From: Myxococcus stipitatus DSM 14675
GTDB taxonomy: Bacteria; Myxococcota; Myxococcia; Myxococcales; Myxococcaceae
Assembly (NCBI RefSeq): GCF_000331735.1
Contig: NC_020126.1
Span: forward strand, 9,055,501-9,119,500
DNA: 64,000 bases
Direction: 5' to 3'
Every line of letters begins with the position of its first letter. Position 1 is the first letter of the stretch. The position numbers and the translations under genes are program-made. This document shows positions 50,458-60,371 of this stretch, one piece after another. The notes under the pieces were generated by a model. That model made no database searches and was not told the origin of the DNA. It saw only the letters and a list, made by a program, of their open reading frames with translations.

Positions 50458-52184
50458 GACGCCCGCCTCGTGACGTAGAAGTCGCCCACCAGCGCCAGGA
50501 GCAGAATCACCAGCGGCCAGCGCGCCCGGTCCGAGGTCTTCGTGCGCTCATCCTCCGCCCCCGCCTCGCGCGCGGCGAGCTCCACGCTCCCTCGTCCGCG
50601 CAGCTCCGACTCACGCGCGTCCAGCGCCAGGACCTCCGCCGTGTCCACCGTGTCTCCATCCCGCTCCAACACATAGCGCCCCGGCACCACCGGAGGCGGC
50701 AGGCTCACCGCGCCCGCGCCGAAGACGGGCCGGCTCCCCTCCGGTCCCACCAGCGCGTAGCGCTCGCCAGGCAGCGTCACCACCTGGAGCGGCTCGCCCA
50801 GGGTCAGCTGTCGGCGCGCGAAGCCCTCTCGCGAGCGACGGGCTTCACGCACCAGGTTGCTCATCAACACGGGCCAGGCGGACACGCGCTGCACGTTCGA
50901 GCGCGCCAGGTCCAGGTTGAGGTGGATGCGGCCCTCGTCGTCCTCGGACACCAGCACCGCGTCGCCCGCCGTGACGATGGGGCGCCCAGGAGGATTCGCC
51001 CCCGCCGACCAGCGCACGCCCCCGAGCTGCACGTCGTCCAGCAGGGGATGTCCCTTCTCCGTGAAGAACGGACCCACGAAGGTCCGCGGCTTGCCCGTGG
51101 ACCCCAGCGTCACCTTCGCATCCGTGCCGTGCGGCCCGATGAGCAGCGGCTCTCCAGTCTCCGCGCCGCGAGCCATCTCGGGGGAGGCCTCGAGGAAGCG
51201 CTCCACCGCGTCGCGCTCGAGCGCCCCCAGTCCCTGCGCCAGGCTCACCGCGACCGGCCGCGCGGGCGAGGCTCGCAGCAACGCACGGCCATCGTCGGGG
51301 AGCGCATCATCCGGGAGCGAGACCTCCACATCCCCCGCGTTCTGGAAGGTGAAGCGCACCGTGGTGGCCTCGGCGCCAGCGAGCGCCACCTGCTCGACCC
51401 GCTCGGTGCCCTGCTTCGCATCCGCGCCCGGAAGCGCTCGCATCCGCACCGCGACGGATTCCGGCCCCGCGCCGAAGCGGGCCACGCGCAACGTCACCGT
51501 CGCCGTGCCTCCTTCGTCCTTTCGCTGCGCGGAGATGAGCGCCACGTTGTCGTGCGGCGCGCCCAGCGCCGTCCAGCGCACCAGCCCCGGCAGCACCAGC
51601 CCCTCCGTCGGCGCCGCATCCGTGAAGAAGGCGACCTGCGCGCCGGGGCCCGCGAGCTCCTGGGCCCACAGCAGCGTGGGCAGCGGGTCGTGGTCCGCGC
51701 CTCGCGCCTCGAAGGACTCCAACGCAGCCAAGGCGCGAGACGGCTCCGCCTCCGGACCCGCGAGCACACGCGGCGCCGCACCTGACGCCAGCAGCGTCAC
51801 GTGGGTCGCGGAAGCCTGCTCCACGCGCCGGGCCACCTCGCGGCGCGCGAGCTCCAGCACCGTGACGCCCTCCGGCCCTCGCGCGGACATGGACAGGCTC
51901 CCGTCCACCACGAGCACGAGGTGCCGGACCCGGGCCTTCTCCCCCAGCCGGAGGTCCGCCAGGTACAGCGCCGCCGCGATGAGCGCCAGCACCTCCAGCA
52001 GCAGCGACAGCTCTCGCGTGAAGCGCTCCCAACGGGGCCCCGCCTCCGCGCGAGGCCGAGGCGTCCGCCACAGGAACAGCGCGCTCACCACCACCGGCTT
52101 CTGCCGACGACGCAGGAAGTACGCCGCCACCAGCGGCACCAGCGCCCCCAGCGCCAACAAGCCCCACGGGGAGCCGAAGCTCAC
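50454..52184 (-). CDS. BatA-like membrane protein with VWA domain
   Basis: The product is 576 residues. The N-terminus is a BatA-type anchor (MSFGSPWGLLALGALVPLVA, AYFLRRRQKPVVVSALFLW). A VWA domain follows with MIDAS DGSLS (HLVLVVDGSLSMSARGP) and GPGAQVAFFTDAAP. The last ~20 residues form another helix (WPLVILLLALVGDFYVT). VWA domains bind metal-coordinated partners. It overlaps the DUF58 stop by 4 nt at its start (ATGA). Confidence 0.85.
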   Translation of the reverse strand: MSFGSPWGLLALGALVPLVAAYFLRRRQKPVVVSALFLWRTPRPRAEAGPRWERFTRELSLLLEVLALIAAALYLADLRLGEKARVRHLVLVVDGSLSMSARGPEGVTVLELARREVARRVEQASATHVTLLASGAAPRVLAGPEAEPSRALAALESFEARGADHDPLPTLLWAQELAGPGAQVAFFTDAAPTEGLVLPGLVRWTALGAPHDNVALISAQRKDEGGTATVTLRVARFGAGPESVAVRMRALPGADAKQGTERVEQVALAGAEATTVRFTFQNAGDVEVSLPDDALPDDGRALLRASPARPVAVSLAQGLGALERDAVERFLEASPEMARGAETGEPLLIGPHGTDAKVTLGSTGKPRTFVGPFFTEKGHPLLDDVQLGGVRWSAGANPPGRPIVTAGDAVLVSEDDEGRIHLNLDLARSNVQRVSAWPVLMSNLVREARRSREGFARRQLTLGEPLQVVTLPGERYALVGPEGSRPVFGAGAVSLPPPVVPGRYVLERDGDTVDTAEVLALDARESELRGRGSVELAAREAGAEDERTKTSDRARWPLVILLLALVGDFYVTRRAS

Positions 52185-53041
52185 GCCCCACCTCCCGCCA
52201 CGAAGAGCGGACGCAGCGGGCCCATCACCAGCGAGGCCAGCGGCTGCGTGGCCTCCGCCGTGAGCAGCACGCCCCGCGCACGCGACGCCGCGGCCCGCAG
52301 CTGACGCTGATGCTCCCCGAAGCGCCGGGCATACGCGGCCAGCACCTCCTCCGTCAGCAACTCCTCCAACGCCGCCCCACTCTCCGAATCCACCAACCGA
52401 GCCCCCTCCCCCCCCGACGGCTCCACGTCCTCCGCGTCCAACACCTGCACCAGGAAGACCCCCGCCGCGCCTCGCGACAACCGGGCCGCCAGCGCCGACA
52501 GGTCCGCCTCGAACAGGAAGTCACTCACCACCACACGCATGCCGCAGGGCCTCGGCGGAGGCAGCCGCGCCAGCGCCGACGCCAGGTCGTCCCGCGCATC
52601 GAACTCCAACCGCCGCAGCAACGTCCGGCACGCGGGCCCCTGCGTCCGCTCCGGCCGCGCGCCCGTCACCATCAACGTGGGACTCAGCCCCTGCCTCGCC
52701 CCCACTTCACACGTCAGCAGCGCCACCTCGCGCGCGCGCGCGGCCTTGCGCGGGGACAGCGCCATGGAGCGCGACCCATCCAGCACCACCTCCACCCGAG
52801 GAGACACCTCCTCCTGACGCACCCGCAGGATGAGCTCGTCGGTCCGCGCCACCGCGTTCCAGTCCAGCTGCCGCAGGTCATCTCCCGGCTGATACGTGCG
52901 GAAGTCATGCAGCTCCAGCGAGCCGCCCACGGACGTGGCTCGGACCTCCCCCACGCGGCCACGGTGAGGACCTCGCGGCAGTGCCAGGGCGAGCCCCGGC
53001 ACCAGCCGCCCCACCGCGGCTTCGTCCCAGGCGTCGCTCAC
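52181..53041 (-). CDS. DUF58 domain protein
   Basis: The product is 286 residues. I choose the GTG at 53041, whose GTGA overlaps the permease stop just as its neighbours' starts do; the ATG at 53056 is an alternative. The DUF58 signature is clear: HDFRTYQPGDDLRQLDWNAV, ARTDELILRVRQEE, then a VWA-like VEVVLDGSRSMALS with MIDAS residues. DUF58 proteins pair with MoxR ATPases in a chaperone-like system. The MoxR gene is four genes upstream in the same operon. Confidence 0.88.
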   Translation of the reverse strand: MSDAWDEAAVGRLVPGLALALPRGPHRGRVGEVRATSVGGSLELHDFRTYQPGDDLRQLDWNAVARTDELILRVRQEEVSPRVEVVLDGSRSMALSPRKAARAREVALLTCEVGARQGLSPTLMVTGARPERTQGPACRTLLRRLEFDARDDLASALARLPPPRPCGMRVVVSDFLFEADLSALAARLSRGAAGVFLVQVLDAEDVEPSGGEGARLVDSESGAALEELLTEEVLAAYARRFGEHQRQLRAAASRARGVLLTAEATQPLASLVMGPLRPLFVAGGGA

Positions 53042-54549
53042 GACCGATGCGCCCACTTCTCACGCGCGCTCAGGACCCGGTCCGCCAGGAAGGCCATGAT
53101 GAGCGACACCGCCACCACGATGCCCACGTGCCGCCACGACATGAGTGCACGGCTCATCCCATCGTCGTAGTCCGTGGAGCTGAAGAGGTTCATCCCCACC
53201 ACCGGGTTCAGGAGGTTGAGGTCCACATGCGCCGTATCGAGCCCCAGGAACGCCGCCACCAGCGGAGGCACTCCGGAACCCAAGCCCACCAGCACCCCAA
53301 TCAACACCCGCACCGCCGCCGGCGAGGAGAGCCGGTCCGAGCTCCCCATCCGTCCCACCACAATCCCCAGTGACAGGTAGAGCAGGACATACGCCGGCAT
53401 CACCACCGTCATCATCCGGCCGATGAGGGTCTTCGTGAGCCCGTCATCCCAAGCCCACTCAATCCCCAGCCACACCGCGCACCAGCCCACCAGCAGCAGC
53501 ACCGTCAACCGGAAGCCTCGCAAGGCCCCGGGGCGGAACAGGGAATAGAACCGCGTGGCGGGACGCAGCGCGCGCGCCTGGCCATCCACATCCGTCGCCA
53601 CGAAGAGGCACACGAGCCCCAGGTGCAGGGCACCGATGACGCCGAAGATCTCCGCCACATCGGACTCGAAGCCGGAGTTCCACCAGAGCAACAGGCCGCC
53701 CACCAGCGCAATCCCCATCTGCCCCACCACCGCGCGCCGAGGCCCTTGCGTGTAGTTCTCCGTGGAGAGCGACAGCCGGGACACGGCCACCTCGAACAGC
53801 AGCCACGCCTCCGCGAACATCCACACCAACGAGAAGGCCACGGACTTCGCCACGTCGTCCCAGTGCAGGAGGCGGCTGCCCGACTCCATCCACACCCCCG
53901 TGCTGATCATCACCGACCCCCAGCCCACGGCCAGCGCGCCCAGCACCGCGAAGTGAATCAACGCACGGCCCATCCGGCCGTCCGCCAGTGTCGCGGCACA
54001 CACCGCCACCACCGTCAGGAACAGCAGCCACGCGCCCCCCAGCCCCAGCACCAGGAGGATGGTCGGGAGTGAAATCCCGTTGAGGTAGTAGCTGAACAAC
54101 AGGAAGGGCCCCACCGCCGAGGCATACAGTCCCGCCTGCACCAGGAAGGACGTCATCTTGCCTCGCAGAATCTTCCGAGGCCCCAGGCCCGTCAGCACCA
54201 ACAGCACCCACGTCTCGTCGTCGCGCTCACGCGCCAACGAGCGATACGCGCTGTACGGAATGACGATGAAGTGAACCACCGACAGGCAGGTGAAGTACGC
54301 CAGGAAGAAGCCCTGGCCGTGCTGCGTGAAGGCCGCGTCGCGCGTCTCCACGAAGGCGATGAGCGACAGCACGACACACGCCACCAGCATCAGCCCGAAG
54401 CACACCCAGAAGACCCGGGTGCGCAGGCCCTGACGGACCTCCTTCACCACCAGCGGGTTGAGCCGGTCTCCCCACTTCTCCTGAAAGGAGCTGGCGCTGG
54501 AGGACTGCTCCTCCGCGCGCTCCGCCACCACCACCGCGGGCGAGTTCAA
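53038..54549 (-). CDS. ABC-2 type transporter permease
   Basis: The product is 503 residues. The start TTG at 54549 overlaps the ATPase stop (TTGA); a longer frame runs upstream but inside the ATPase gene. About twelve hydrophobic segments follow a cytoplasmic start (LNPLVVKEVRQGLRTRVFWV), the usual opening of GldF/ABC-2 permeases. ETRDAAFTQHGQGFFLAYFT is the first external loop. It works with the ATPase encoded just upstream. The substrate is unknown. Confidence 0.85.
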   Translation of the reverse strand: MNSPAVVVAERAEEQSSSASSFQEKWGDRLNPLVVKEVRQGLRTRVFWVCFGLMLVACVVLSLIAFVETRDAAFTQHGQGFFLAYFTCLSVVHFIVIPYSAYRSLARERDDETWVLLVLTGLGPRKILRGKMTSFLVQAGLYASAVGPFLLFSYYLNGISLPTILLVLGLGGAWLLFLTVVAVCAATLADGRMGRALIHFAVLGALAVGWGSVMISTGVWMESGSRLLHWDDVAKSVAFSLVWMFAEAWLLFEVAVSRLSLSTENYTQGPRRAVVGQMGIALVGGLLLWWNSGFESDVAEIFGVIGALHLGLVCLFVATDVDGQARALRPATRFYSLFRPGALRGFRLTVLLLVGWCAVWLGIEWAWDDGLTKTLIGRMMTVVMPAYVLLYLSLGIVVGRMGSSDRLSSPAAVRVLIGVLVGLGSGVPPLVAAFLGLDTAHVDLNLLNPVVGMNLFSSTDYDDGMSRALMSWRHVGIVVAVSLIMAFLADRVLSAREKWAHRS

Positions 54550-55526
54550 GCCAACCTCCCCTTCGTCACCGTCATGAACGCGTCCTCGAGGTTGCGCTCC
54601 CTCGGACCAAAGGCACACACCGGCAGGCCCGCCGTCACCAGCACCGCCAGGAGCGCCGCCGCCGCGTCGGGAGGCCTCACCTCCGCCCCCGGCTCCAGCG
54701 CCAGGCTCACGCGCAGCGACTCGGCCTCTCGCGCGACTCGCGCCACGCGGGGCTGCTCCAACAACAGCCGCTCCGCGCGCGACCACACCGCCTCCGCGTC
54801 CGCGCCCACCGCGAAGCGCACCGACAGCTCCACCTCGGTGACGCTGGCGCCCTGCTGGAGGATGTCCCCCACCTTGCCCGTGGCGAGCAGGCGACCCTGC
54901 TCGATGATGGCGCAGGTGTCACAGATTTCCGCCAGCTCCGTGAGGATGTGGCTGGAGATGATGACCGCCTTGCCCTGGTCCGCCAGCGCGCGCAGCAACT
55001 CGCGCAGCTCGATGCGGGCACGCGGGTCAAGGCCGTCCGCGGGCTCGTCCAGGAGCAACAGCTGCGGGTCGTGCAGCAGCGTGCGCCCCAGCGCCACGCG
55101 CTGCCGCATGCCCTTCGACAGCGCCGTGGTGAGCTTGTCCGCCAGCGGCCCCAGCCCCGTGAAGCCCATCACCGAGTCCACGCGCTGCCGCCGCTTCGCG
55201 CCCGTCAGGCCATACGCCCGCGCGAAGAAGTCCAGGAACTCGTAGACGGTGACGTCGTCGTAGGTGCCGTACCGGTCCGGCATGTAACCGATGAGCGGAC
55301 GCACCCGGTCCGGCGTGTCCACCAGCGAGTGTCCGCCGAGCAGCACCTCGCCCGACGTGGGTGAGTCCAGCGTGGCCAGGATGCGCAGCGTGGTGCTCTT
55401 GCCCGCGCCGTTCGGCCCGATGAAGCCCAGGATGCTCCCGGCCTCCAGCTGGAAGGTCACGTCATCCACCGCCCGCAGCGCGCCGTAGTCGCGCCGCAAC
55501 CCCTTCACCTCCAACAACGCACTCAT
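54546..55526 (-). CDS. ABC transporter ATP-binding protein
   Basis: The product is 326 residues. It has Walker A GPNGAGKST (about 38-46), a Q-loop-like region, signature LSKGMRQR (LSGGQ with Lys for Gly), Walker B LLLLDEPADGLDP and the H-loop SSHIL. A C-terminal ~100-residue domain (VELSVRFAVGADAEAVWSR) is typical of GldA/NatA-type exporters. It drives the permease at 53038-54549. The ATG overlaps the previous stop (ATGA). Confidence 0.93.
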   Translation of the reverse strand: MSALLEVKGLRRDYGALRAVDDVTFQLEAGSILGFIGPNGAGKSTTLRILATLDSPTSGEVLLGGHSLVDTPDRVRPLIGYMPDRYGTYDDVTVYEFLDFFARAYGLTGAKRRQRVDSVMGFTGLGPLADKLTTALSKGMRQRVALGRTLLHDPQLLLLDEPADGLDPRARIELRELLRALADQGKAVIISSHILTELAEICDTCAIIEQGRLLATGKVGDILQQGASVTEVELSVRFAVGADAEAVWSRAERLLLEQPRVARVAREAESLRVSLALEPGAEVRPPDAAAALLAVLVTAGLPVCAFGPRERNLEDAFMTVTKGRLA

Positions 55527-57292
55527 GGCCGCACCTCGCCGCGAATCAGATGCGCGGCGCCATTCAGCTCCGCGGGCATGCTGCTGCTGGGCATGGGACC
55601 GGGCCCGCCCACCCGTGCGATGAACTCCCCTTCAACCAGGTCCGCGCGGAAGGACTGCACCGCGCCCCAGAGTCGCCGCTCGACTCCGGCCTCGAACGCG
55701 CGGCTCACCAGGGCATGCGCCACGTTGTCCGCTTCCGGCTCCGCTTCGGGCGTGCCCGTCCCCTCCTCGCCTTCCTTCAACGCGGGCACCCGCCACAGCG
55801 TGCCTCCCAGCCGCACGAACCCTTCCTCCAGCGGCGCCCCCAGCGCGTTCTGCACTCGCACCGAGTCGCCCTCGCGCTTCGCCACCAACCGAATCCTCGA
55901 GGGAACCACCGCGACCTCTCCCCACTCGCGATAGGTGCGCGACGGCACGAACCCGCTGCCCATCGTGAGCCCGCCCGTCCAATCCATGTCCGCCAGCTCC
56001 CCCGCGCTCTCGACGGGCGGCAGCATCACGGTCGACACAGGCAACTTCAGCGGTTCCGGTGACAGGTTCGCGTACCAGGCGCCCAGCCCCACCGTCGCCG
56101 CGCGAGACCTGGCACCATCCAGCCACGTCAGGCTGTAGCGCGCGGTGTGCAGGGCGAAGCCATCCACCAACACGGACCAGGCGATGATGGCCAGGCACGT
56201 CACCGCCGAGACCACTGGCACCGCGAGCAGGACCGCCAAGGGGCCTCGGCGCCTCGCCAACATCCAGGCCCCAGGCCCCGCCAGCAGCGCGAAGGCACTG
56301 ATGAGCAGCAGGAAGCGACCCAGCGGTGCACGCGCGCTCGACAGCAGCGGCACCAGGTCCGAGCCCATCGACATGTGAGGCTGGATGCCCACGGGATTCA
56401 CCGGGCCCATGGGGTCCGCGGGGTCACGACTCAAGACCTCGCGCACCAGCCCCTGGCACTCGAGCCCCGGGGTCGCACAGCTCACCACGGAGCCAAAGCC
56501 ATAAGGCACGGTGGGGGAGGACCCCGCCTTCCAGAGCGGCAGGTACGTCTCCAGGCCTCGCGCGGGACGCGTGATGACGAGCCGTCCGCCCGACATGACA
56601 TACGACTCGAGCGCGGCCCACACCTCCGCGGGGAGCTTCGAGGGCTCGCCCGTCAGCATCACGGCGCGAAAGCCCGCGTAGAGGGCCAGGTCGCGTGGGG
56701 CATCCACGAGGTCTTCGATGAAGCGCGCGGCGAGGAGGCTGTCCGCCGCGTCTTCGTTCTTCGGGACGTCCACGGCGGACTCGAAGGACTTCGGAGTCCC
56801 CAACACCAACACCGGCTCGGAGCGGTCGCTGTCCGGGTAGAGCGTGTCGACGATGGGGTCCAGCCCCGCGGCTTCGATGGTGAGCTGGCCGGAGTACCAG
56901 GCGATGGGCAGGGGCAACCACACGACGACCCGCTGACGGGCTCCCACCTCCACGCGGCGCTCGACGGTGTGCGAGACCTCCCCAGCGGAGGGCTGGAACG
57001 ACAGGCGAACCGGGAGCGCCTTGGGCCCCTGGTTGTGCAGCACCACGTCCACGGCCCAGTACCCTTGCAGCGGCCTCAAGGCGTCGCGGCGCATCGTGAC
57101 GCGCAGCAGGCCCCGTGAATGCGAGAGCGTCGAGCCGGTCGCGTCGCGATAGCCCGTCACCTCCGGGGCAGCCGCCGCGGCGGCAGCGGCGGCCTCGGCG
57201 GCGACATCCACGGCTTCGACGGCCATGGCTTCGACGGGGGCGGTGGGCGCTGGCTCGGGTGACGTGCCCAGCAGCAGCCACAGCGACAGCAT
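55523..57292 (-). CDS. Membrane-anchored GATase-like protein of the MoxR operon
   Basis: The product is 589 residues from the ATG at 57292. The first helix is a signal or anchor (MLSLWLLLGTSPEPAP), followed by an Ala run (VAAEAAAAAAAAAPEVTG). A beta-rich region runs to about 150. SLLAARFIEDLVDAPRDLAL and SYVMSGGRLVITRPARGLET then give a flavodoxin/GATase-like fold lacking the catalytic Cys. Two further helices (LGRFLLLISAFALLAGPGAW and LAVLLAVPVVSAVTCLAII) and a periplasmic C-terminal part follow. It probably scaffolds the complex. Confidence 0.75.
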   Translation of the reverse strand: MLSLWLLLGTSPEPAPTAPVEAMAVEAVDVAAEAAAAAAAAAPEVTGYRDATGSTLSHSRGLLRVTMRRDALRPLQGYWAVDVVLHNQGPKALPVRLSFQPSAGEVSHTVERRVEVGARQRVVVWLPLPIAWYSGQLTIEAAGLDPIVDTLYPDSDRSEPVLVLGTPKSFESAVDVPKNEDAADSLLAARFIEDLVDAPRDLALYAGFRAVMLTGEPSKLPAEVWAALESYVMSGGRLVITRPARGLETYLPLWKAGSSPTVPYGFGSVVSCATPGLECQGLVREVLSRDPADPMGPVNPVGIQPHMSMGSDLVPLLSSARAPLGRFLLLISAFALLAGPGAWMLARRRGPLAVLLAVPVVSAVTCLAIIAWSVLVDGFALHTARYSLTWLDGARSRAATVGLGAWYANLSPEPLKLPVSTVMLPPVESAGELADMDWTGGLTMGSGFVPSRTYREWGEVAVVPSRIRLVAKREGDSVRVQNALGAPLEEGFVRLGGTLWRVPALKEGEEGTGTPEAEPEADNVAHALVSRAFEAGVERRLWGAVQSFRADLVEGEFIARVGGPGPMPSSSMPAELNGAAHLIRGEVRP

Positions 57293-57299
57293 CGCGACG

Positions 57300-58298
<999 letters not shown>

Positions 58299-58317
58299 GT
58301 GTGTCTCCCCTTCCAAG

Positions 58318-60090
58318 CTACTTGCCACCAAAGTACCGCTTCACCAGCTCCCGGTTGCGCGGCAACAACGGCTGCGCTCCCGGCCCCTCTGTCGCCTCGC
58401 CCTGGGCACTCGTCCCTCGCGAGCCCCCGGCCCCCATCGTGCCCGAGCTTCGCAGCGGGTCCGCCGCTTGAAGGCCCCAGAGCTCGCCGGCCTCTCCTCC
58501 CTGCCCCTCCGGAAGCGGCTCGAACGCCAACCGCTCCGGGTCCATCTCCGCGCCACCACCGAACACGAGGGGGTTGTGTCCACCGCCCTCCGCGCCGGTT
58601 CCTACCTCGTTGGAGCCCGAGCGGGTCTCGACAGCGCGACTCGCATGGCCTTGTCCCGAGCGCCCGCCCCGCTGACCGCCCTCGCCCTCGGAGCGGCCCT
58701 GCCCCTCTCCCTGCCCCTCTCCTTGCCCCTCGCCTTGCTGACCCTGCCCCTGTTGGCCTTGCTGGCCGGGGCCTCGCGAGCCCTGCCGCGTCCCGCGTGA
58801 GCCCGGCTGTTGTCCGCGAGCCCCCGAGCGCCGCGAGTTCGCCTGGGCGCTCTCGCCCTGCCGCGAGTCGAAGGGCTGGGACAGCGATTGACGACGCCGC
58901 TCCAACGACTGGCGCAGGTCTGAAATCTGGTCCACGGAGCCGGAGGATTGAGCACGCGCCCGCGCCCGCTGCGCCGAGGACTCGCCCGACTCCGAGCCTT
59001 CACGCGACCCTGGGTTCGCCTGTCCCCGCGTGCCCTCGCGAGCGCCGGTGTTCGCTTGTCCCTGTGAGCCCTCGCGCGAGCCCGTGTTCGACTGGCCCTG
59101 CGTGCCTTCGCGAGCGCCCGTGTTCGCCTGTCCCTGTGAGCCTTCACGCGCGCCCGTGTCCGACTGTCCCTCCGTGCCTTCGCGCGATGCCGACTGCGTG
59201 CCGGAGTTCGCCTCACCCGACGGTCCCTCCGTGCCTTCACGTGAGCCCGGGTTCGACGCCGAAGCCTGTTCTTCCGTTCCCGACTGCGCGTCGTCCAGCG
59301 CCATGAGCGCGCGCTCCAGCGCCTCGCGCTCACGCGACGAGGACTCGGCACCTCCCGCCGCGCCCAGCGCATCCTCCAGGTCGCGCGCGGCCTCGGCCGC
59401 CTTGGACAGGTGCGCGGCGGCCTCGGCGGCGCGTTCAGCCAGCCGCTGCTCCAGCGAGTCCGCGGCCTCCCAATCCGCCGAGTCGAAGCGCCCCGCCGCC
59501 ACCTCTTCGGCCAACCGACGCAGCTCCTCCTCCACCGCCGCGCCCAACGGCTCCTCGCGCGCCAGGGCCTCCGCTTGCGCCTGCACCGCGTCCACCTTCG
59601 CCGCGGCCGCCGCATGAACGGGACGCGCGCCCCGCAGCGCGGGAAGCGGCAGGAGGAAGCCCACGAGCAGGAACAGCAGCGCGCCCACGAGCGCCGCCAC
59701 GGGACGCCGCCACGGCAACTCCGGGAGCTTCACCTCCCGGGCGAGCTGGTTGACGGTGAGCTCCCACTCCCCCACGGGGCGCTCCATGCGCGTGAGGAGC
59801 AACCCACCCGCCTGTGCCGAGCGGTCCGCGAGCACGGCGGCGTACTCCAGCGAGACACCGCGCGAGCGAGCACGCACCCACCACCACGAGAGTCCCGCGA
59901 GGACGAGCGGAGGAAGCGCCCAGACCAGGTTCCCGCGCAGGAGCATCCGCGCCAGCACGCACGCGGTGACGGTGGCCCAGGCCGGAGCCAGCCCCGCCTC
60001 GGTCCAAGCGAGGGCATTGAGGCGTCGGCGCACGCGCCGCACCGGAGCGAGCACCAAGGCCTGGAGACGACGTTCTTCGCTGGCGGCCAT
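58318..60090 (-). CDS. DUF4175-like membrane protein with a repetitive Gln/Gly/Glu region
   Basis: The product is 590 residues from the ATG at 60090. Two or three membrane helices (about 36-72 and 128-150) start it. An acidic coiled-coil region follows (EEELRRLAEEVAAGRFDSAD to about 270). Residues 304-363 are five 12-residue repeats of the type EG-x-x-GQ-x-NTG-x-R. A further Gln/Gly-rich stretch (about 425-465) is low in complexity. The C-terminal 100 residues (ERLAFEPLPEGQGGEAGELW) are conserved-looking. It is the first gene of the eight-gene operon. Confidence 0.75.
   Translation of the reverse strand: MAASEERRLQALVLAPVRRVRRRLNALAWTEAGLAPAWATVTACVLARMLLRGNLVWALPPLVLAGLSWWWVRARSRGVSLEYAAVLADRSAQAGGLLLTRMERPVGEWELTVNQLAREVKLPELPWRRPVAALVGALLFLLVGFLLPLPALRGARPVHAAAAAKVDAVQAQAEALAREEPLGAAVEEELRRLAEEVAAGRFDSADWEAADSLEQRLAERAAEAAAHLSKAAEAARDLEDALGAAGGAESSSREREALERALMALDDAQSGTEEQASASNPGSREGTEGPSGEANSGTQSASREGTEGQSDTGAREGSQGQANTGAREGTQGQSNTGSREGSQGQANTGAREGTRGQANPGSREGSESGESSAQRARARAQSSGSVDQISDLRQSLERRRQSLSQPFDSRQGESAQANSRRSGARGQQPGSRGTRQGSRGPGQQGQQGQGQQGEGQGEGQGEGQGRSEGEGGQRGGRSGQGHASRAVETRSGSNEVGTGAEGGGHNPLVFGGGAEMDPERLAFEPLPEGQGGEAGELWGLQAADPLRSSGTMGAGGSRGTSAQGEATEGPGAQPLLPRNRELVKRYFGGK
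59002..59181 (-). repeat. Five 36-bp tandem coding repeats
   Basis: They encode residues 304-363 of the DUF4175-like protein. The units alternate EGTEGQSDTGAR, EGSQGQANTGAR, EGTQGQSNTGSR, EGSQGQANTGAR and EGTRGQANPGSR. The reading frame is unaffected by unit number, so copy number can vary freely. Confidence 0.8.
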
Positions 60091-60371
60091 GACGTGGGGT
60101 TCGGTCGAGCCCCTGGTGAGTCCACGGGGCGGCGAAGGACCAGTGTCGAACACTCGGACGGCGGCGACAAGCCGCTCGGTGCGGCCCGTCGAAAAGCCCT
60201 GCCTGGCGGCTCGCGTGTCTCGCTGAACGGTCGCCTGCCTCCGGCGTGCGAACCCCGCCTGCTCACTGCCATGAATTGAACGCGCACGCTCGGGAACCGA
60301 GTTGCCCTGGATGCCCTTCCACTGTCGGAATGGTGCACAGGGAGTGACGTCCGCGTTCCGGGGGGGACACC

